Positions 1 through 6,949 of a stretch of 17,194 nucleotides of DNA are shown here, piece after piece (positions within the stretch are counted from its first letter, which is position 1; the number at the start of each line of letters is the position of its first letter). The stretch is from the NCBI GenBank assembly GCA_946222495.1, contig CAMICF010000038.1, positions 1 to 17,194 on the forward strand. Reading direction: 5' to 3'. The notes under the pieces are model-generated. The model was not told the DNA's origin and ran no database searches. It saw only the letters and a list, made by a program, of their open reading frames with translations. This DNA is from an uncultured Janibacter sp. GTDB taxonomy: Bacteria; Actinomycetota; Actinomycetes; Actinomycetales; Dermatophilaceae. The translations under genes were made by a program, and so were the position numbers.

Positions 1-50
1 GCCCGCCCTACACCCGACCCCGTGTCACCAACCTCATGCACCGCAACACC

Positions 51-62
51 TAGGCTCGGTGC
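51..62 (+). promoter_or_regulatory. -10 element of a likely leaderless promoter for the epimerase
   Basis: TAGGCT at 51-56 fits the actinobacterial -10 pattern TANNNT and ends six bases before the ATG at 63, so transcription would begin at or next to the start codon. No Shine-Dalgarno sequence precedes the ATG and no convincing -35 is visible. Leaderless mRNAs are common in actinobacteria. The call rests on spacing and motif alone. Confidence 0.45.
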
Positions 63-1010
63 ATGGCAACCTCACCGACGGGCGAGCAGTGGGAGCTGAC
101 GAGCGGACGGGTGCGGGCGCACGTCGTCGAGGTGGGCGGTGGGCTGCGCAGCCTCACCGTCGACGGGACGGACGTCGTCGCCGGCTACCCGGAGTCCGCG
201 ATGGCGCCCTCCGGTCGGGGCCAGCTGCTCGTGCCGTGGCCCAACCGGGTCCGGGACGGCCGCTACGCGTTCGCGGGTCGGGAGCACGAGCTGCCGATCA
301 CGGAGCGGGCCACCGGCAACGCGAGCCACGGGCTGGTGCGGTGGGCGCCCTTCCGCCCCACCGAGCGTGACGACGACCGGGTCGTCCTCGTGCACACCCT
401 GCACCCGCAGCCCGGCTACCCCTGGGCGCTCGAGGTCCGGGTCGCCTGGCAGGTCGACGAGCGCGGGCTGACCTGCACCACCCGGCTGACCAACGTCGGT
501 GACGCCACGGCACCGGTCGGGTACGGCGCCCACCCCTATCTCGCCCTCGGGTCGACCCCGGCCGCCGAGGCGCGGTTGACCGTGCCCGGCGACCGGGTCG
601 TCCTCGTCGATGAGGAGCGCCTGCTGCCGACGGGGACGCACGACGTCGGCGAGGTTCCCCTGAGCGGCTCGGCGTCGCCGGGCGGCTTCGACCTCCGCGG
701 TGGCGAGCCGCTCGGGGAGCGCGCCATCGACAACGCCTACACCGGGCTGACCCGTGGCCCCGACGGCTGCTGGACCGTCACGCTCGAGGCGGACGGGCGC
801 ACCGTCGACCTCTGGGGCGGGCCCGGCCTGGACTGGGTGCAGGTCTTCACCGGACGCTCCGACCCGGCCGCGCTGCCCCCGGGGCAACCCGCCGGCATCG
901 CCGTCGAGCCCCTGTCGTGCCCGCCCGACGCCTTCGGCTCCGGCGAGGGCCTGGTCAGCCTTGAGCCGGGTGCCGCGTGGTCGGCGCAGTGGGGGATCGA
1001 GGTGCGCTGA
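63..1010 (+). CDS. Aldose 1-epimerase family protein (galactose mutarotase-like)
   Basis: This 315-residue protein belongs to the galactose mutarotase-like fold, which interconverts alpha and beta anomers of aldoses or related phosphosugars in the cytoplasm. The family's catalytic set can be placed by eye: His89 in NASHGLVRW, the general-acid candidate His157 in GYGAHPYL, Asp223 in AIDNAYTGL, and the general-base candidate Glu282 in GIAVEPLSCPPDAF. Length is normal for the family. The ATG at 63 was chosen because the protein begins naturally there and a -10 box sits just upstream, implying a leaderless transcript. The 3' end overlaps the convergent MFS gene by 56 bp. The true sugar substrate cannot be read from the sequence, since many actinobacterial members are annotated only as 'aldose 1-epimerase family'. 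Family confidence is high, substrate confidence low. Confidence 0.93.
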   Translation: MATSPTGEQWELTSGRVRAHVVEVGGGLRSLTVDGTDVVAGYPESAMAPSGRGQLLVPWPNRVRDGRYAFAGREHELPITERATGNASHGLVRWAPFRPTERDDDRVVLVHTLHPQPGYPWALEVRVAWQVDERGLTCTTRLTNVGDATAPVGYGAHPYLALGSTPAAEARLTVPGDRVVLVDEERLLPTGTHDVGEVPLSGSASPGGFDLRGGEPLGERAIDNAYTGLTRGPDGCWTVTLEADGRTVDLWGGPGLDWVQVFTGRSDPAALPPGQPAGIAVEPLSCPPDAFGSGEGLVSLEPGAAWSAQWGIEVR

Positions 1011-2283
1011 TCCCGTTGACCTCGGGCGAGATCAGTCGCTCGAGGCGCAGGAAGAGCCACGCGATGACCACCAGCCCCGCGAGCACGACCGCGATGAAGG
1101 CGCCCGCCTGCCCGCGGTCCAGCAGGACACCGGCGACGAGGGGGCCGAGGACCCCGCCACCCATGAAGGCCGTGGACTGCGCGGCGTTGACCCGGCCGCG
1201 CAGGTGGTCCGGCGCCATGTCGTTGGTGATCGCGGGCAGCGTCGGCTGGAGGAGGGTCTCGCCCAGGCCGAAGAGCGCGAGGAAGGCGATGACGAGCACC
1301 CCCGCGGCGAGGCTGTCGGGCAGGAGGCCGCTCAGGCCGAAGGCCACCCACGCGAGCGACCAGATGACGAGCATGACGAGGCCGACCCGGGTGCGCCGGT
1401 GCCCCTCGATCCGCTGGAGGACCCAGAACTGGAGGAGCACGATGACCGCCGTGTTGGCGGCGAAGGCGATCCCGATGATGCCGGTGTCCACCCGCGAGAC
1501 GCTCCGGGCGAAGGCCGGGATGCCCGCCTCGAGCTGGCCGTACCCGACGAAGCTCGAGACGATCGCGAGGAGGAGCACCCAGCGCATGCCGGGCAGCCGC
1601 AGGACCGTGGCATAGCTCGCGGACGCCGTGTCCTCGGGCGGCCGCGTCGAGCGTGCGTGCACGTGGCGCAGCGGACCGAGCAGCCAGATGCCGGGGATGA
1701 GGACGAGGACCGCGTCGACGAGGAAGACGACCTCGAAGGTCACCGGCCGGGCGACGTCGACGAAGGCCCCGGCGATGAGGCCACCGGCGCCGATGCCGAG
1801 GTTGAGCAGGGCGAAGTTGACCCCGAAGTAGCGCTGCCGCAAGGGCCCCCGCACGAGCGCGGAGATGAATGTGTTGCCCGCGGACCACCCGATGCTCGCC
1901 GACAGGCCCACGAGCACGGCACCGGCCACGGCCAGCGGGAGCGAGGTGGCGAAGGCCATGACCACGGCGCCCAGGCTCTGGCTGAGCCCCGCGACGATGA
2001 GCATCCACCGGGCGCCGACGCGGTCGGTGAGGCTCCCCATGGGGCCGGCCATGCCCGCGGCCACGAGCGCGAGCAGCGCCATGATCGTCCCCGCGGTGTC
2101 GAGGGAGAAGTGACGCACCTCGTGGAGGTAGATCACGGTGAAGGGCAGCGTCATGCCGCGCCCGAGGTGCTGGACGGCGACCGTGGAGAGGAGGAATCTC
2201 CCTTCGCGGGGAAGGGCCCGCCAGAACCCGGTCAGGCCGGGACCGATCTCCTCGGCGGGGACGTCGCGGGGCAGGGTGCTCAC
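955..2283 (-). CDS. MFS transporter, DHA1-type drug/metabolite efflux permease
   Basis: This encodes a 442-residue major facilitator protein predicted to span the membrane about twelve times. A cytoplasmic N-terminus of about 30 residues is followed by alternating hydrophobic segments. The MFS motif A between helices 2 and 3 is visible as GSLTDRVGAR at residues 83-92, and its echo in the second half is DHLRGRVNAAQS. The ORF stays open far upstream, but no start codon precedes the GTG at 2283 before non-membrane, arginine-rich shadow sequence, so that GTG is taken as the start. No clear Shine-Dalgarno sequence is present. The last 18 codons plus stop overlap the end of the convergent epimerase, and this tail (after ISPEV) is polar and probably dispensable. 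It is divergent from the cold-shock gene. The substrate is unknown; DHA1 members usually export drugs or metabolites by proton antiport. Confidence 0.88.
   Translation of the reverse strand: MSTLPRDVPAEEIGPGLTGFWRALPREGRFLLSTVAVQHLGRGMTLPFTVIYLHEVRHFSLDTAGTIMALLALVAAGMAGPMGSLTDRVGARWMLIVAGLSQSLGAVVMAFATSLPLAVAGAVLVGLSASIGWSAGNTFISALVRGPLRQRYFGVNFALLNLGIGAGGLIAGAFVDVARPVTFEVVFLVDAVLVLIPGIWLLGPLRHVHARSTRPPEDTASASYATVLRLPGMRWVLLLAIVSSFVGYGQLEAGIPAFARSVSRVDTGIIGIAFAANTAVIVLLQFWVLQRIEGHRRTRVGLVMLVIWSLAWVAFGLSGLLPDSLAAGVLVIAFLALFGLGETLLQPTLPAITNDMAPDHLRGRVNAAQSTAFMGGGVLGPLVAGVLLDRGQAGAFIAVVLAGLVVIAWLFLRLERLISPEVNGISAPRSPTAPTTRHPAQG
993..1014. terminator. Weak inverted repeat at the epimerase/MFS convergent junction
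   Basis: GGGATC at 993-998 and GATCCC at 1009-1014 form a perfect 6-bp stem around a 10-nt loop that contains the epimerase stop codon. No U-tract follows on either strand. It is the only stem seen at this overlapping convergent junction and could slow polymerase from both sides, but it may be chance in GC-rich DNA. Confidence 0.25.
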
Positions 2284-2351
2284 GAGGGACCATCGTGCCG
2301 CACGCCACCGACGGCCGCCTCCGGATTTCCGGCGCCGAGGAGGGCATCTCG

Positions 2352-2381
2352 TTGGGTGGTGCCCGCCGCACGGGTTAACCT
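2352..2381 (+). promoter_or_regulatory. Candidate SigA-type promoter of the cold-shock gene operon
   Basis: TTGGGT at 2352-2357 and TAACCT at 2376-2381 make a plausible -35/-10 pair with an 18-bp spacer. Transcription would start near 2388, giving an untranslated leader of about 52 nt before the GTG at 2440. The placement fits the intergenic space between the divergent MFS gene and csp. Motif evidence only. Confidence 0.45.
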
Positions 2382-2391
2382 TGGCGCTGGT

Positions 2392-2405
2392 GCACGGACC
2401 CGTGC
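2392..2405 (+). promoter_or_regulatory. Hairpin in the 5' leader of the cold-shock gene
   Basis: GCACG at 2392-2396 pairs perfectly with CGTGC at 2401-2405 around the loop GACC, close to the predicted transcript start. Leaders of cold-shock genes often control mRNA stability or translation with temperature. This small stem is a candidate for such a role, but nothing in the sequence proves it. Confidence 0.3.
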
Positions 2406-2439
2406 GCCCCCACGATTCTGCTCGAGCAAGAGGTGCACG

Positions 2440-2835
2440 GTGCCGACTGGCAAGGTCAAGTGGTACGACGCGGAGAAGGGCTTCGGCTTCATCTCCGGCG
2501 ACGACGGCGAGGACATCTTCCTCCACGCCAACGCGCTGCCCGAGGGCACGACCACGATCAAGGGCGGTACCCGCGTCGACTACGGCATCGTCGAGGGGCG
2601 CCGCGGCGCCCAGGCGCTGTCCGTCGAGGTCATCGATCCCGCCCCCAGCGTCGCCTCGAACCTGCGGCACCGTGACCGCAAGCCGGCCGAGGACATGGTC
2701 GGCATCGTCGAGGACGTCATCAAGCTGCTCGACAACGTCTCCAACGGACTGCGTCGCGGCCGTTACCCGGAGAAGGGCCAGGGCGCGAAGGTCGCCCAGG
2801 TCCTCCGCCGCGTCGCCGACGACCTGGAGGGCTGA
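2440..2835 (+). CDS. cspB: Cold-shock domain protein with C-terminal helical extension (CspB type)
   Basis: This 131-residue protein starts with a full cold-shock domain (residues 1-66), a single-stranded RNA/DNA-binding OB fold that melts RNA structure. RNP1 is seen as KGFGFI (13-18) and RNP2 as DIFLH (25-29). Unlike the 67-residue CspA type, it carries about 65 extra residues: a basic linker (RHRDRK), then a probable amphipathic helix (EDMVGIVEDVIKLLDNV) and a second basic-to-acidic helix (KVAQVLRRVADDLEG). This longer form is typical of actinobacterial CspB proteins such as that of Mycobacterium tuberculosis. The GTG at 2440 gives the canonical N-terminus PTGKVKWYD and follows a purine-rich stretch (AAGAGG). 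The next gene starts 3 nt after the stop, so the two are co-transcribed. The function of the extension is unknown. Confidence 0.92.
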   Translation: MPTGKVKWYDAEKGFGFISGDDGEDIFLHANALPEGTTTIKGGTRVDYGIVEGRRGAQALSVEVIDPAPSVASNLRHRDRKPAEDMVGIVEDVIKLLDNVSNGLRRGRYPEKGQGAKVAQVLRRVADDLEG

Positions 2836-2838
2836 CCC

Positions 2839-3579
2839 ATGGCACCCCGTACCAAGACCGATAGCGTCCTCGCCGCCGCGGTCGAGCCCGCGCGCCGCGA
2901 GCTCCTCGAGGCGACGAAGGGGGAGGGCGTCGGCGAGCACGTCGGCTTCACCCTCGACGCCGAGCGCCTCGGCACCCACTGGTTCGCCGCGACCCTGCCC
3001 GGGTACGGCGGCTGGAACTGGGCCGTGACCGTGACCCGTGCGCCCCGCGCCAAGAGCGCGACCGTCTGCGAGTCCCAGCTGCTGCCCGGCGACGGCGCGA
3101 TCCTCGCCCCCGAGTGGCTGCCGTGGTCCGAGCGGCTCGCCCCGGGCGACGTCGGCCCCGGCGACATCACCCCCAAGGTCGACGACGACCCCAACCTCGT
3201 CGCCGGCTTCGAGGCCACCGGCGAGGAGGACGTCGACGCGGTCGCGCTCTGGGAGCTCGGCCTCGGCCGTCCCCGCGTGCTCTCCGCCGAGGGGCGCGAG
3301 ACGGCCGCGCAGCGCTGGTATGACGGCTCGCACGGCCCCCGGGCCGATGTCGCCGTCAAGGCGCCCGCCCCGTGCGGGCAGTGCGGCTACTTCCTGCCGA
3401 TGCCCGGCGAGCTGCGGCGCGTCTTCGGCGTGTGCGCCAACGAGTGGAGCCCGAGCGACGGCGGCGTCGTCAGCCGTGACCACGGCTGCGGAGCCCACTC
3501 CGAGATCGACATCCCGGACCCCGAGCCGGAGAAGGTCGGCACCCCGGTGCTCGACGACGAGGTCCTCGAGACCCTCTGA
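2839..3579 (+). CDS. DUF3027 domain protein with C-terminal cysteine cluster
   Basis: The sequence matches what I recall of the actinobacterial DUF3027 family, which has no established function. The protein has 246 residues. The N-terminal two thirds contain family-like segments (GWNWAVTVTRAPR at 58-70, LAPEWLPWSERLAPGDVGPGD at about 89-109). The C-terminal third carries a likely metal-binding knuckle: Cys179-x2-Cys182, Cys199 and Cys217, with His215 and His220 nearby, followed by an acidic tail. No signal peptide or membrane segment is present, so it should be cytoplasmic. It starts 3 nt after the cold-shock gene and its stop overlaps the start of the purine permease (TGATG), so all three are probably translated from one mRNA. 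The pairing with a cold-shock RNA chaperone suggests an RNA- or stress-related job, which is inference only. Confidence 0.85.
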   Translation: MAPRTKTDSVLAAAVEPARRELLEATKGEGVGEHVGFTLDAERLGTHWFAATLPGYGGWNWAVTVTRAPRAKSATVCESQLLPGDGAILAPEWLPWSERLAPGDVGPGDITPKVDDDPNLVAGFEATGEEDVDAVALWELGLGRPRVLSAEGRETAAQRWYDGSHGPRADVAVKAPAPCGQCGYFLPMPGELRRVFGVCANEWSPSDGGVVSRDHGCGAHSEIDIPDPEPEKVGTPVLDDEVLETL

Positions 3580-5060
3580 TGAGCACTTCCGAGCGCCCCG
3601 CGACCACGACCTCCCTCCTCGAGCGCCACTTCCGGATCACCGAGCGCGGGTCGACCGTGGGCCGGGAGGTCCGCGGTGGCGTCGCCACCTTCTTCACGAT
3701 GGCCTACATCGTCGTCCTCAACCCGCTGATCATCGGCACACAGGAGGACTCGACGGGCGGCTTCCTCGGTGGCGGCGACGGCCCCAACCTCCCGATGGTC
3801 GCCGCGGCCACCGCGCTCGTCGCCGGCCTGATGACGCTGCTCATGGGCGTCGTCGCGAACTACCCGCTGGCGCTCGCCGCGGGGCTCGGGCTCAACGCCT
3901 TCGTCGCCTTCGGCATCGCCAAGATGCCGGAGATGACCTGGGCCGACGCGATGGGCCTCATCGTGCTCGAGGGCCTGATCATCCTCGTCCTCGTCCTCAC
4001 CGGCTTCCGCAAGGCCGTCCTGCACGCGGTGCCCCCGCCCATGAAGACGGCGATCAGCGTCGGCATCGGTCTCTTCATCACCGTCGTCGGCCTCGTCGAC
4101 GCCGGCTTCGTGCGTCAGGCCGAAGGGGGTCCCCTGGGTGAGCTGGGCGTCGGCGGCTTCCTCGCCGGCTGGCCGCTCCTCGTCTTCGTCATCGGCCTCT
4201 TCATCATCATCACCCTGCACGTGCGCGGGGTGAAGGGCTCGATCCTCTACGGCATCCTCGGCACGACGATCCTCGCGATGGTCGTCGAGGCGGTCTTCGA
4301 CATCGGCAGCCAGACCAATGCGGCCGGCGAGATGGTCAACCCCACCGGCTGGGGGCTCAACGTGCCGGTCCTCCCGAGCTCGGTCGTCGCGGCGCCGGAC
4401 TTCGGCCTCCTCGGCGACTTCAACCTGCTCGGCTCCTTCGAGAAGATCGGCTTCGTCTCCGCGTCGCTGCTCGTCTTCACGATCCTCCTCGCCGACTTCT
4501 TCGACACGATGGGCACCATGGTCGCCGTCGGCGCCGAGGGCCACCTGCTCGACGCGGAGGGCAACCCGCCCAACTCGCAGCGGATTCTCATCGTCGACTC
4601 GGTCGCCGCCGCGGCCGGTGGCGCCGCGTCCATCAGCTCGAACACGAGCTACGTCGAGTCCGCGGCCGGTGTCGGCGAAGGGGCCCGGACCGGTCTGGCC
4701 TCGGTCGTGACGGGGGTCCTCTTCCTCCTCGCGACCTTCCTGTCGCCGCTCGTCTCGGTCGTCCCCTACGAGGCCGCCACCCCGGCCCTCGTGCTCGTCG
4801 GCTTCCTCATGATGCAGCAGGTCAAGGAGATCGACTGGGACGACCTGGAGATCGCGATCCCGGCCTTCCTCACGATCATCCTCATGCCCTTCACCTACTC
4901 GATCACCGCGGGGATCGGCGCCGGGTTCGTCAGCTATGTCTTCATCAAGGCGGTCCGAGGCAAGGCCCGCACGGTCCACCCGCTCATGTGGCTCGTCGGC
5001 TTCCTCTTCCTCCTGTACTTCGGGATCGACCCGATCAAGGGGATCCTCGGGGTCGAGTGA
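3579..5060 (+). CDS. NCS2 family purine permease, AzgA (guanine/hypoxanthine) type
   Basis: This 493-residue integral membrane protein belongs to the AzgA branch of nucleobase-cation symporter 2, importing adenine, hypoxanthine or guanine by proton symport. Signature segments are visible: the first helix FFTMAYIVVLNPLI (about 38-51), AGLGLNAF with Asn106, ADFFDTMGTM with Asp306 and Asp309 (about 305-314), and the half-helix segment SSNTSYVESAAGVGEGARTG starting near 353, with Asn355 and Glu360. A long stretch at about 240-275 (TNAAGEMVNPTGWGLNVP) is probably an extracytoplasmic loop. The ATG at 3579 overlaps the DUF3027 stop, indicating translational coupling. Assignment to the AzgA branch is strong; the preferred purine cannot be told from sequence. 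No clear terminator follows, and a repeat array begins 22 bp after the stop. Confidence 0.92.
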   Translation: MSTSERPATTTSLLERHFRITERGSTVGREVRGGVATFFTMAYIVVLNPLIIGTQEDSTGGFLGGGDGPNLPMVAAATALVAGLMTLLMGVVANYPLALAAGLGLNAFVAFGIAKMPEMTWADAMGLIVLEGLIILVLVLTGFRKAVLHAVPPPMKTAISVGIGLFITVVGLVDAGFVRQAEGGPLGELGVGGFLAGWPLLVFVIGLFIIITLHVRGVKGSILYGILGTTILAMVVEAVFDIGSQTNAAGEMVNPTGWGLNVPVLPSSVVAAPDFGLLGDFNLLGSFEKIGFVSASLLVFTILLADFFDTMGTMVAVGAEGHLLDAEGNPPNSQRILIVDSVAAAAGGAASISSNTSYVESAAGVGEGARTGLASVVTGVLFLLATFLSPLVSVVPYEAATPALVLVGFLMMQQVKEIDWDDLEIAIPAFLTIILMPFTYSITAGIGAGFVSYVFIKAVRGKARTVHPLMWLVGFLFLLYFGIDPIKGILGVE

Positions 5061-5082
5061 CGACCTGGCCTCACGCCCTTCG

Positions 5083-5168
5083 CGCATCTCCTTAAGGTCG
5101 TGCGCATGTGGGTCCGCATCTCCTTAAGGTCGTGCCACCCAAGGTCCGCATCTCCTTAAGGAAATGCG
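5083..5168 (+). repeat. Upstream array of three CCTTAAGG-centred repeats, 32-bp period
   Basis: Three copies begin at 5083, 5115 and 5147, exactly 32 bp apart, separated by 11-bp spacers that differ in sequence. Copies 1 (5083-5103) and 2 (5115-5135) are identical over 21 bp with core GCATCTCCTTAAGGTCGTG. Copy 3 shares the first 15 bp and then changes so that 5147-5168 becomes a near-perfect 22-bp palindrome around TTAA with one mismatched pair. Exact reverse-complement copies lie on the other side of the downstream MarR cassette. A 32-bp period equals about three helical turns, so all cores face the same side of the DNA, as expected for protein-binding sites. It is not a CRISPR array: there are too few units, the spacers are too short, and no cas genes are present. 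Confidence 0.9.
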
Positions 5169-5173
5169 GAATA

Positions 5174-5195
5174 GTTAGCCAACGTAACGAGTTAC
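5174..5195 (+). promoter_or_regulatory. Candidate MarR operator overlapping the marR promoter region
   Basis: Two nested inverted repeats occur just upstream of the MarR gene: GTTA (5174-5177) with TAAC (5185-5188), spaced 7 bp apart, and the perfect GTAAC-GA-GTTAC at 5184-5195. The segment ATAGTTAGCCAAC resembles the TTAGTTAG-type palindromes often found in front of MarR-exporter operons. It lies 31-52 bp before the GTG start, within AT-richer DNA suited to a promoter (TAGTTA 5172-5177 and TAACGA 5185-5190 are possible -10 boxes). Autorepression by the adjacent MarR protein is the likely role, inferred from family habit. Confidence 0.4.
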
Positions 5196-5225
5196 ACCGG
5201 GTGTGCCCACGCCGAAGGGAGCCCG

Positions 5226-5675
5226 GTGACCCGGACTGCGACCACGAGAGCGCTCGGCCCGAAGGGGGTCGGTGCCCTGAGCGAGGACCTGCGCCTGGCG
5301 TGCATGCGCATCAGCCGCCGCGTGCGCTTCGAGAGCACCGACGAGATCGCCCCGCACCAGTTCTCCGTCCTCGCCCGTCTCGAGGGCGGGCCGCTGACGC
5401 CGCGTCGGCTCGCCGACATCGAGAAGGTGTCCGCGCCGAGCATGACCCGCACGGTCGGCGGGCTCGTCGACGAGGGTCTGGTGGAGCGCCACGACGACCC
5501 CACGGACGGGCGTCGGGTCCTCGTCGAGCTGAGCGACCACGGGCGTGCGACCCTGCTCGCCACCCGCCGCCGGCGCGGCCGGTGGATGTCCGAGCGGGTG
5601 CGCGAGCTCTCCGCGGAGGACCAGGCCACGCTCGGCGAGGCAACCGAGATCCTGCGGAGGATCGCCGCCCGATGA
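5226..5675 (+). CDS. MarR family winged-helix transcriptional regulator
   Basis: This 149-residue protein has the MarR layout: an N-terminal dimerisation helix (about 16-35), a DNA-binding helix-turn-helix (about 57-83, LTPRRLADIEKVSAPSMTRTV), the beta-wing with the family signature DPTDGRRVLVELSDHG (91-106), and a C-terminal dimerisation helix ending at 149. Such proteins are dimeric repressors released by small ligands. The GTG at 5226 is supported by the purine-rich GAAGGGAG at 5214-5221. The gene's stop overlaps the exporter start (ATGA), so it most likely controls that exporter and itself through the inverted repeats at 5174-5195 and possibly the TTAAGG repeats. Only one cysteine (Cys26) is present, so an oxidation-sensing two-cysteine mechanism is unlikely. 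The ligand is unknown. Confidence 0.93.
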   Translation: MTRTATTRALGPKGVGALSEDLRLACMRISRRVRFESTDEIAPHQFSVLARLEGGPLTPRRLADIEKVSAPSMTRTVGGLVDEGLVERHDDPTDGRRVLVELSDHGRATLLATRRRRGRWMSERVRELSAEDQATLGEATEILRRIAAR

Positions 5676-6949
5676 GCCCCACCTTCGCCTCCCTCTCGAT
5701 CCGCAACTACCGCATCTACGCCCTCGGGGCGATCGTCTCCAACGTGGGCACCTGGATGGGCCGCGTCGGCCAGGACTGGGTCGTCCTCACCGAGCTCACC
5801 GACCACTCCGCCTCGGCGCTCGGCATCGTCACGGGGCTCCAGTTCGTGCCGATGCTCCTGCTCGCCCCGTGGACCGGGGCGGTCACCGACCGCTACCCCA
5901 AGCGGGTGCTGCTCCTCGTGACCCAGGCCGTCCTCGGCCTCACCGCGCTCCTCGGAGGTCTGCTCGTCCTCACCGGCACGGCCGAGCTGTGGCACTTCTA
6001 CGGGCTCGCGCTCATGACCGGCATCGCGACGGCCTTCGACAACCCGGCCCGGCAGACCTTCGTCTCCGAGATGGTGCCGCGGGAGCGCCTGGCCAACGCG
6101 GTGGCGCTCAACAGCGCCTCCTTCAACCTCGGCCGGCTCATCGGCCCCGCGGTCGCCGGCGTGATGATCGCCGCCATCGGGACGGGGCCGACGCTCGTCG
6201 TCAACGCGGCGACCTTCGCCGCGGTCATGGTGGCCCTGCTGATGATGCGGGCGGGGGAGCTGAGCCCAGCGCCCCGGGTCACCGGTCGGGGCTCTGCCCT
6301 CGACGGCCTGCGCTACGTCCGCGGCCGACCGGACATCGTCCTCGTGCTGATCTTCGTGCTCGGCACCTTCGGGATGAACTTCCAGATCACCATCGCCCTC
6401 ATGGCCACGCGGGTCTTCGGTCGCGGGGCCGAGGACTACGGCCTGCTCGGCTCGATCATGGCGGTCGGCTCGCTCAGCGCCGCCCTCCTCGCCGCCCGAC
6501 GCGGGACGCCGCGCCTGCGGGTGCTCCTCCTGTCCCTCGTCGGCTTCACCGTGGCGGCCGGGGCAGCCGCCCTGGCGCCGACGTACTGGACCTTCGCGGC
6601 CGCGCTGGCCGCGTGCGGCCTCACCGCCCTGACGACGATGACGACCGCCAACGCCATGGTGCAGACGCGGGTCGCCCCCGAGATGCGCGGCCGGGTCATG
6701 GCCCTCTACATGGCGATCTTCTTCGGCGGGACGCCGCTCGGTGCGCCGATCATCGGCTGGGTCGGCGACGTGCTCGGTGCGCGGTGGACGATCGGTGTCG
6801 GGGCCGTCGCGGTCGGGATCACCCTCGTGGTGGTGTCGTTCTGGCTCGCGAGGCACGAGAATGTCGAGGTGAGTTATTCCAGCCAGCGACGCCCGCGGGT
6901 GCAGGTCAGTGCCGCACCGACCCACGACATGCCCCAGGCCGCCCGATGA
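5672..6949 (+). CDS. MFS exporter, EntS-like (MFS_3 / transmembrane secretion effector family)
   Basis: This 425-residue major facilitator protein resembles the EntS/MFS_3 branch, known for siderophore and drug export. Visible features are the N-terminal SLSIRNYRIYALGAIVSNVG, the motif-A segment GAVTDRYPKRV (69-79), the family hallmark DNPARQTFVSEMVP with NAVALNSASFNLGR shortly after, and the second-half loop APEMRGRVMALY. About ten to twelve transmembrane helices are expected, followed by a soluble C-terminal tail of about 30 residues. The ATG at 5672 overlaps the marR stop, and its own stop overlaps the start of a 27-codon reading frame. The open frame upstream of 5672 is shadow sequence within marR. 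Regulation by the linked MarR is very likely; the exported substrate is not identifiable. Confidence 0.92.
   Translation: MSPTFASLSIRNYRIYALGAIVSNVGTWMGRVGQDWVVLTELTDHSASALGIVTGLQFVPMLLLAPWTGAVTDRYPKRVLLLVTQAVLGLTALLGGLLVLTGTAELWHFYGLALMTGIATAFDNPARQTFVSEMVPRERLANAVALNSASFNLGRLIGPAVAGVMIAAIGTGPTLVVNAATFAAVMVALLMMRAGELSPAPRVTGRGSALDGLRYVRGRPDIVLVLIFVLGTFGMNFQITIALMATRVFGRGAEDYGLLGSIMAVGSLSAALLAARRGTPRLRVLLLSLVGFTVAAGAAALAPTYWTFAAALAACGLTALTTMTTANAMVQTRVAPEMRGRVMALYMAIFFGGTPLGAPIIGWVGDVLGARWTIGVGAVAVGITLVVVSFWLARHENVEVSYSSQRRPRVQVSAAPTHDMPQAAR

Noticed and set aside
1..50. Possible start of a divergent minus-strand gene at the left edge
   Set aside because: The ATG formed by the complement of 35-37 runs into a stop after nine codons, and no other start with coding sequence fits in the visible bases.
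2284..3498. Upstream extension of the minus-strand MFS frame
   Set aside because: It covers the csp and DUF3027 genes in antisense and shows no membrane or domain pattern before the GTG at 2283.
3387..5087. Long minus-strand open frame opposite DUF3027 and the purine permease
   Set aside because: The translation is almost all Asp, Glu, Arg and Gly without domain features, the usual shadow of a high-GC gene on the other strand.
5083..5168. The 32-bp periodic repeats as a CRISPR array
   Set aside because: There are only three units on one side and two on the other, the spacers are 11 bp, the third unit diverges, and no cas genes are nearby.
5192..6925. Long minus-strand open frame opposite marR and the exporter
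   Set aside because: Same low-complexity charged composition; the plus strand carries two well-supported families.
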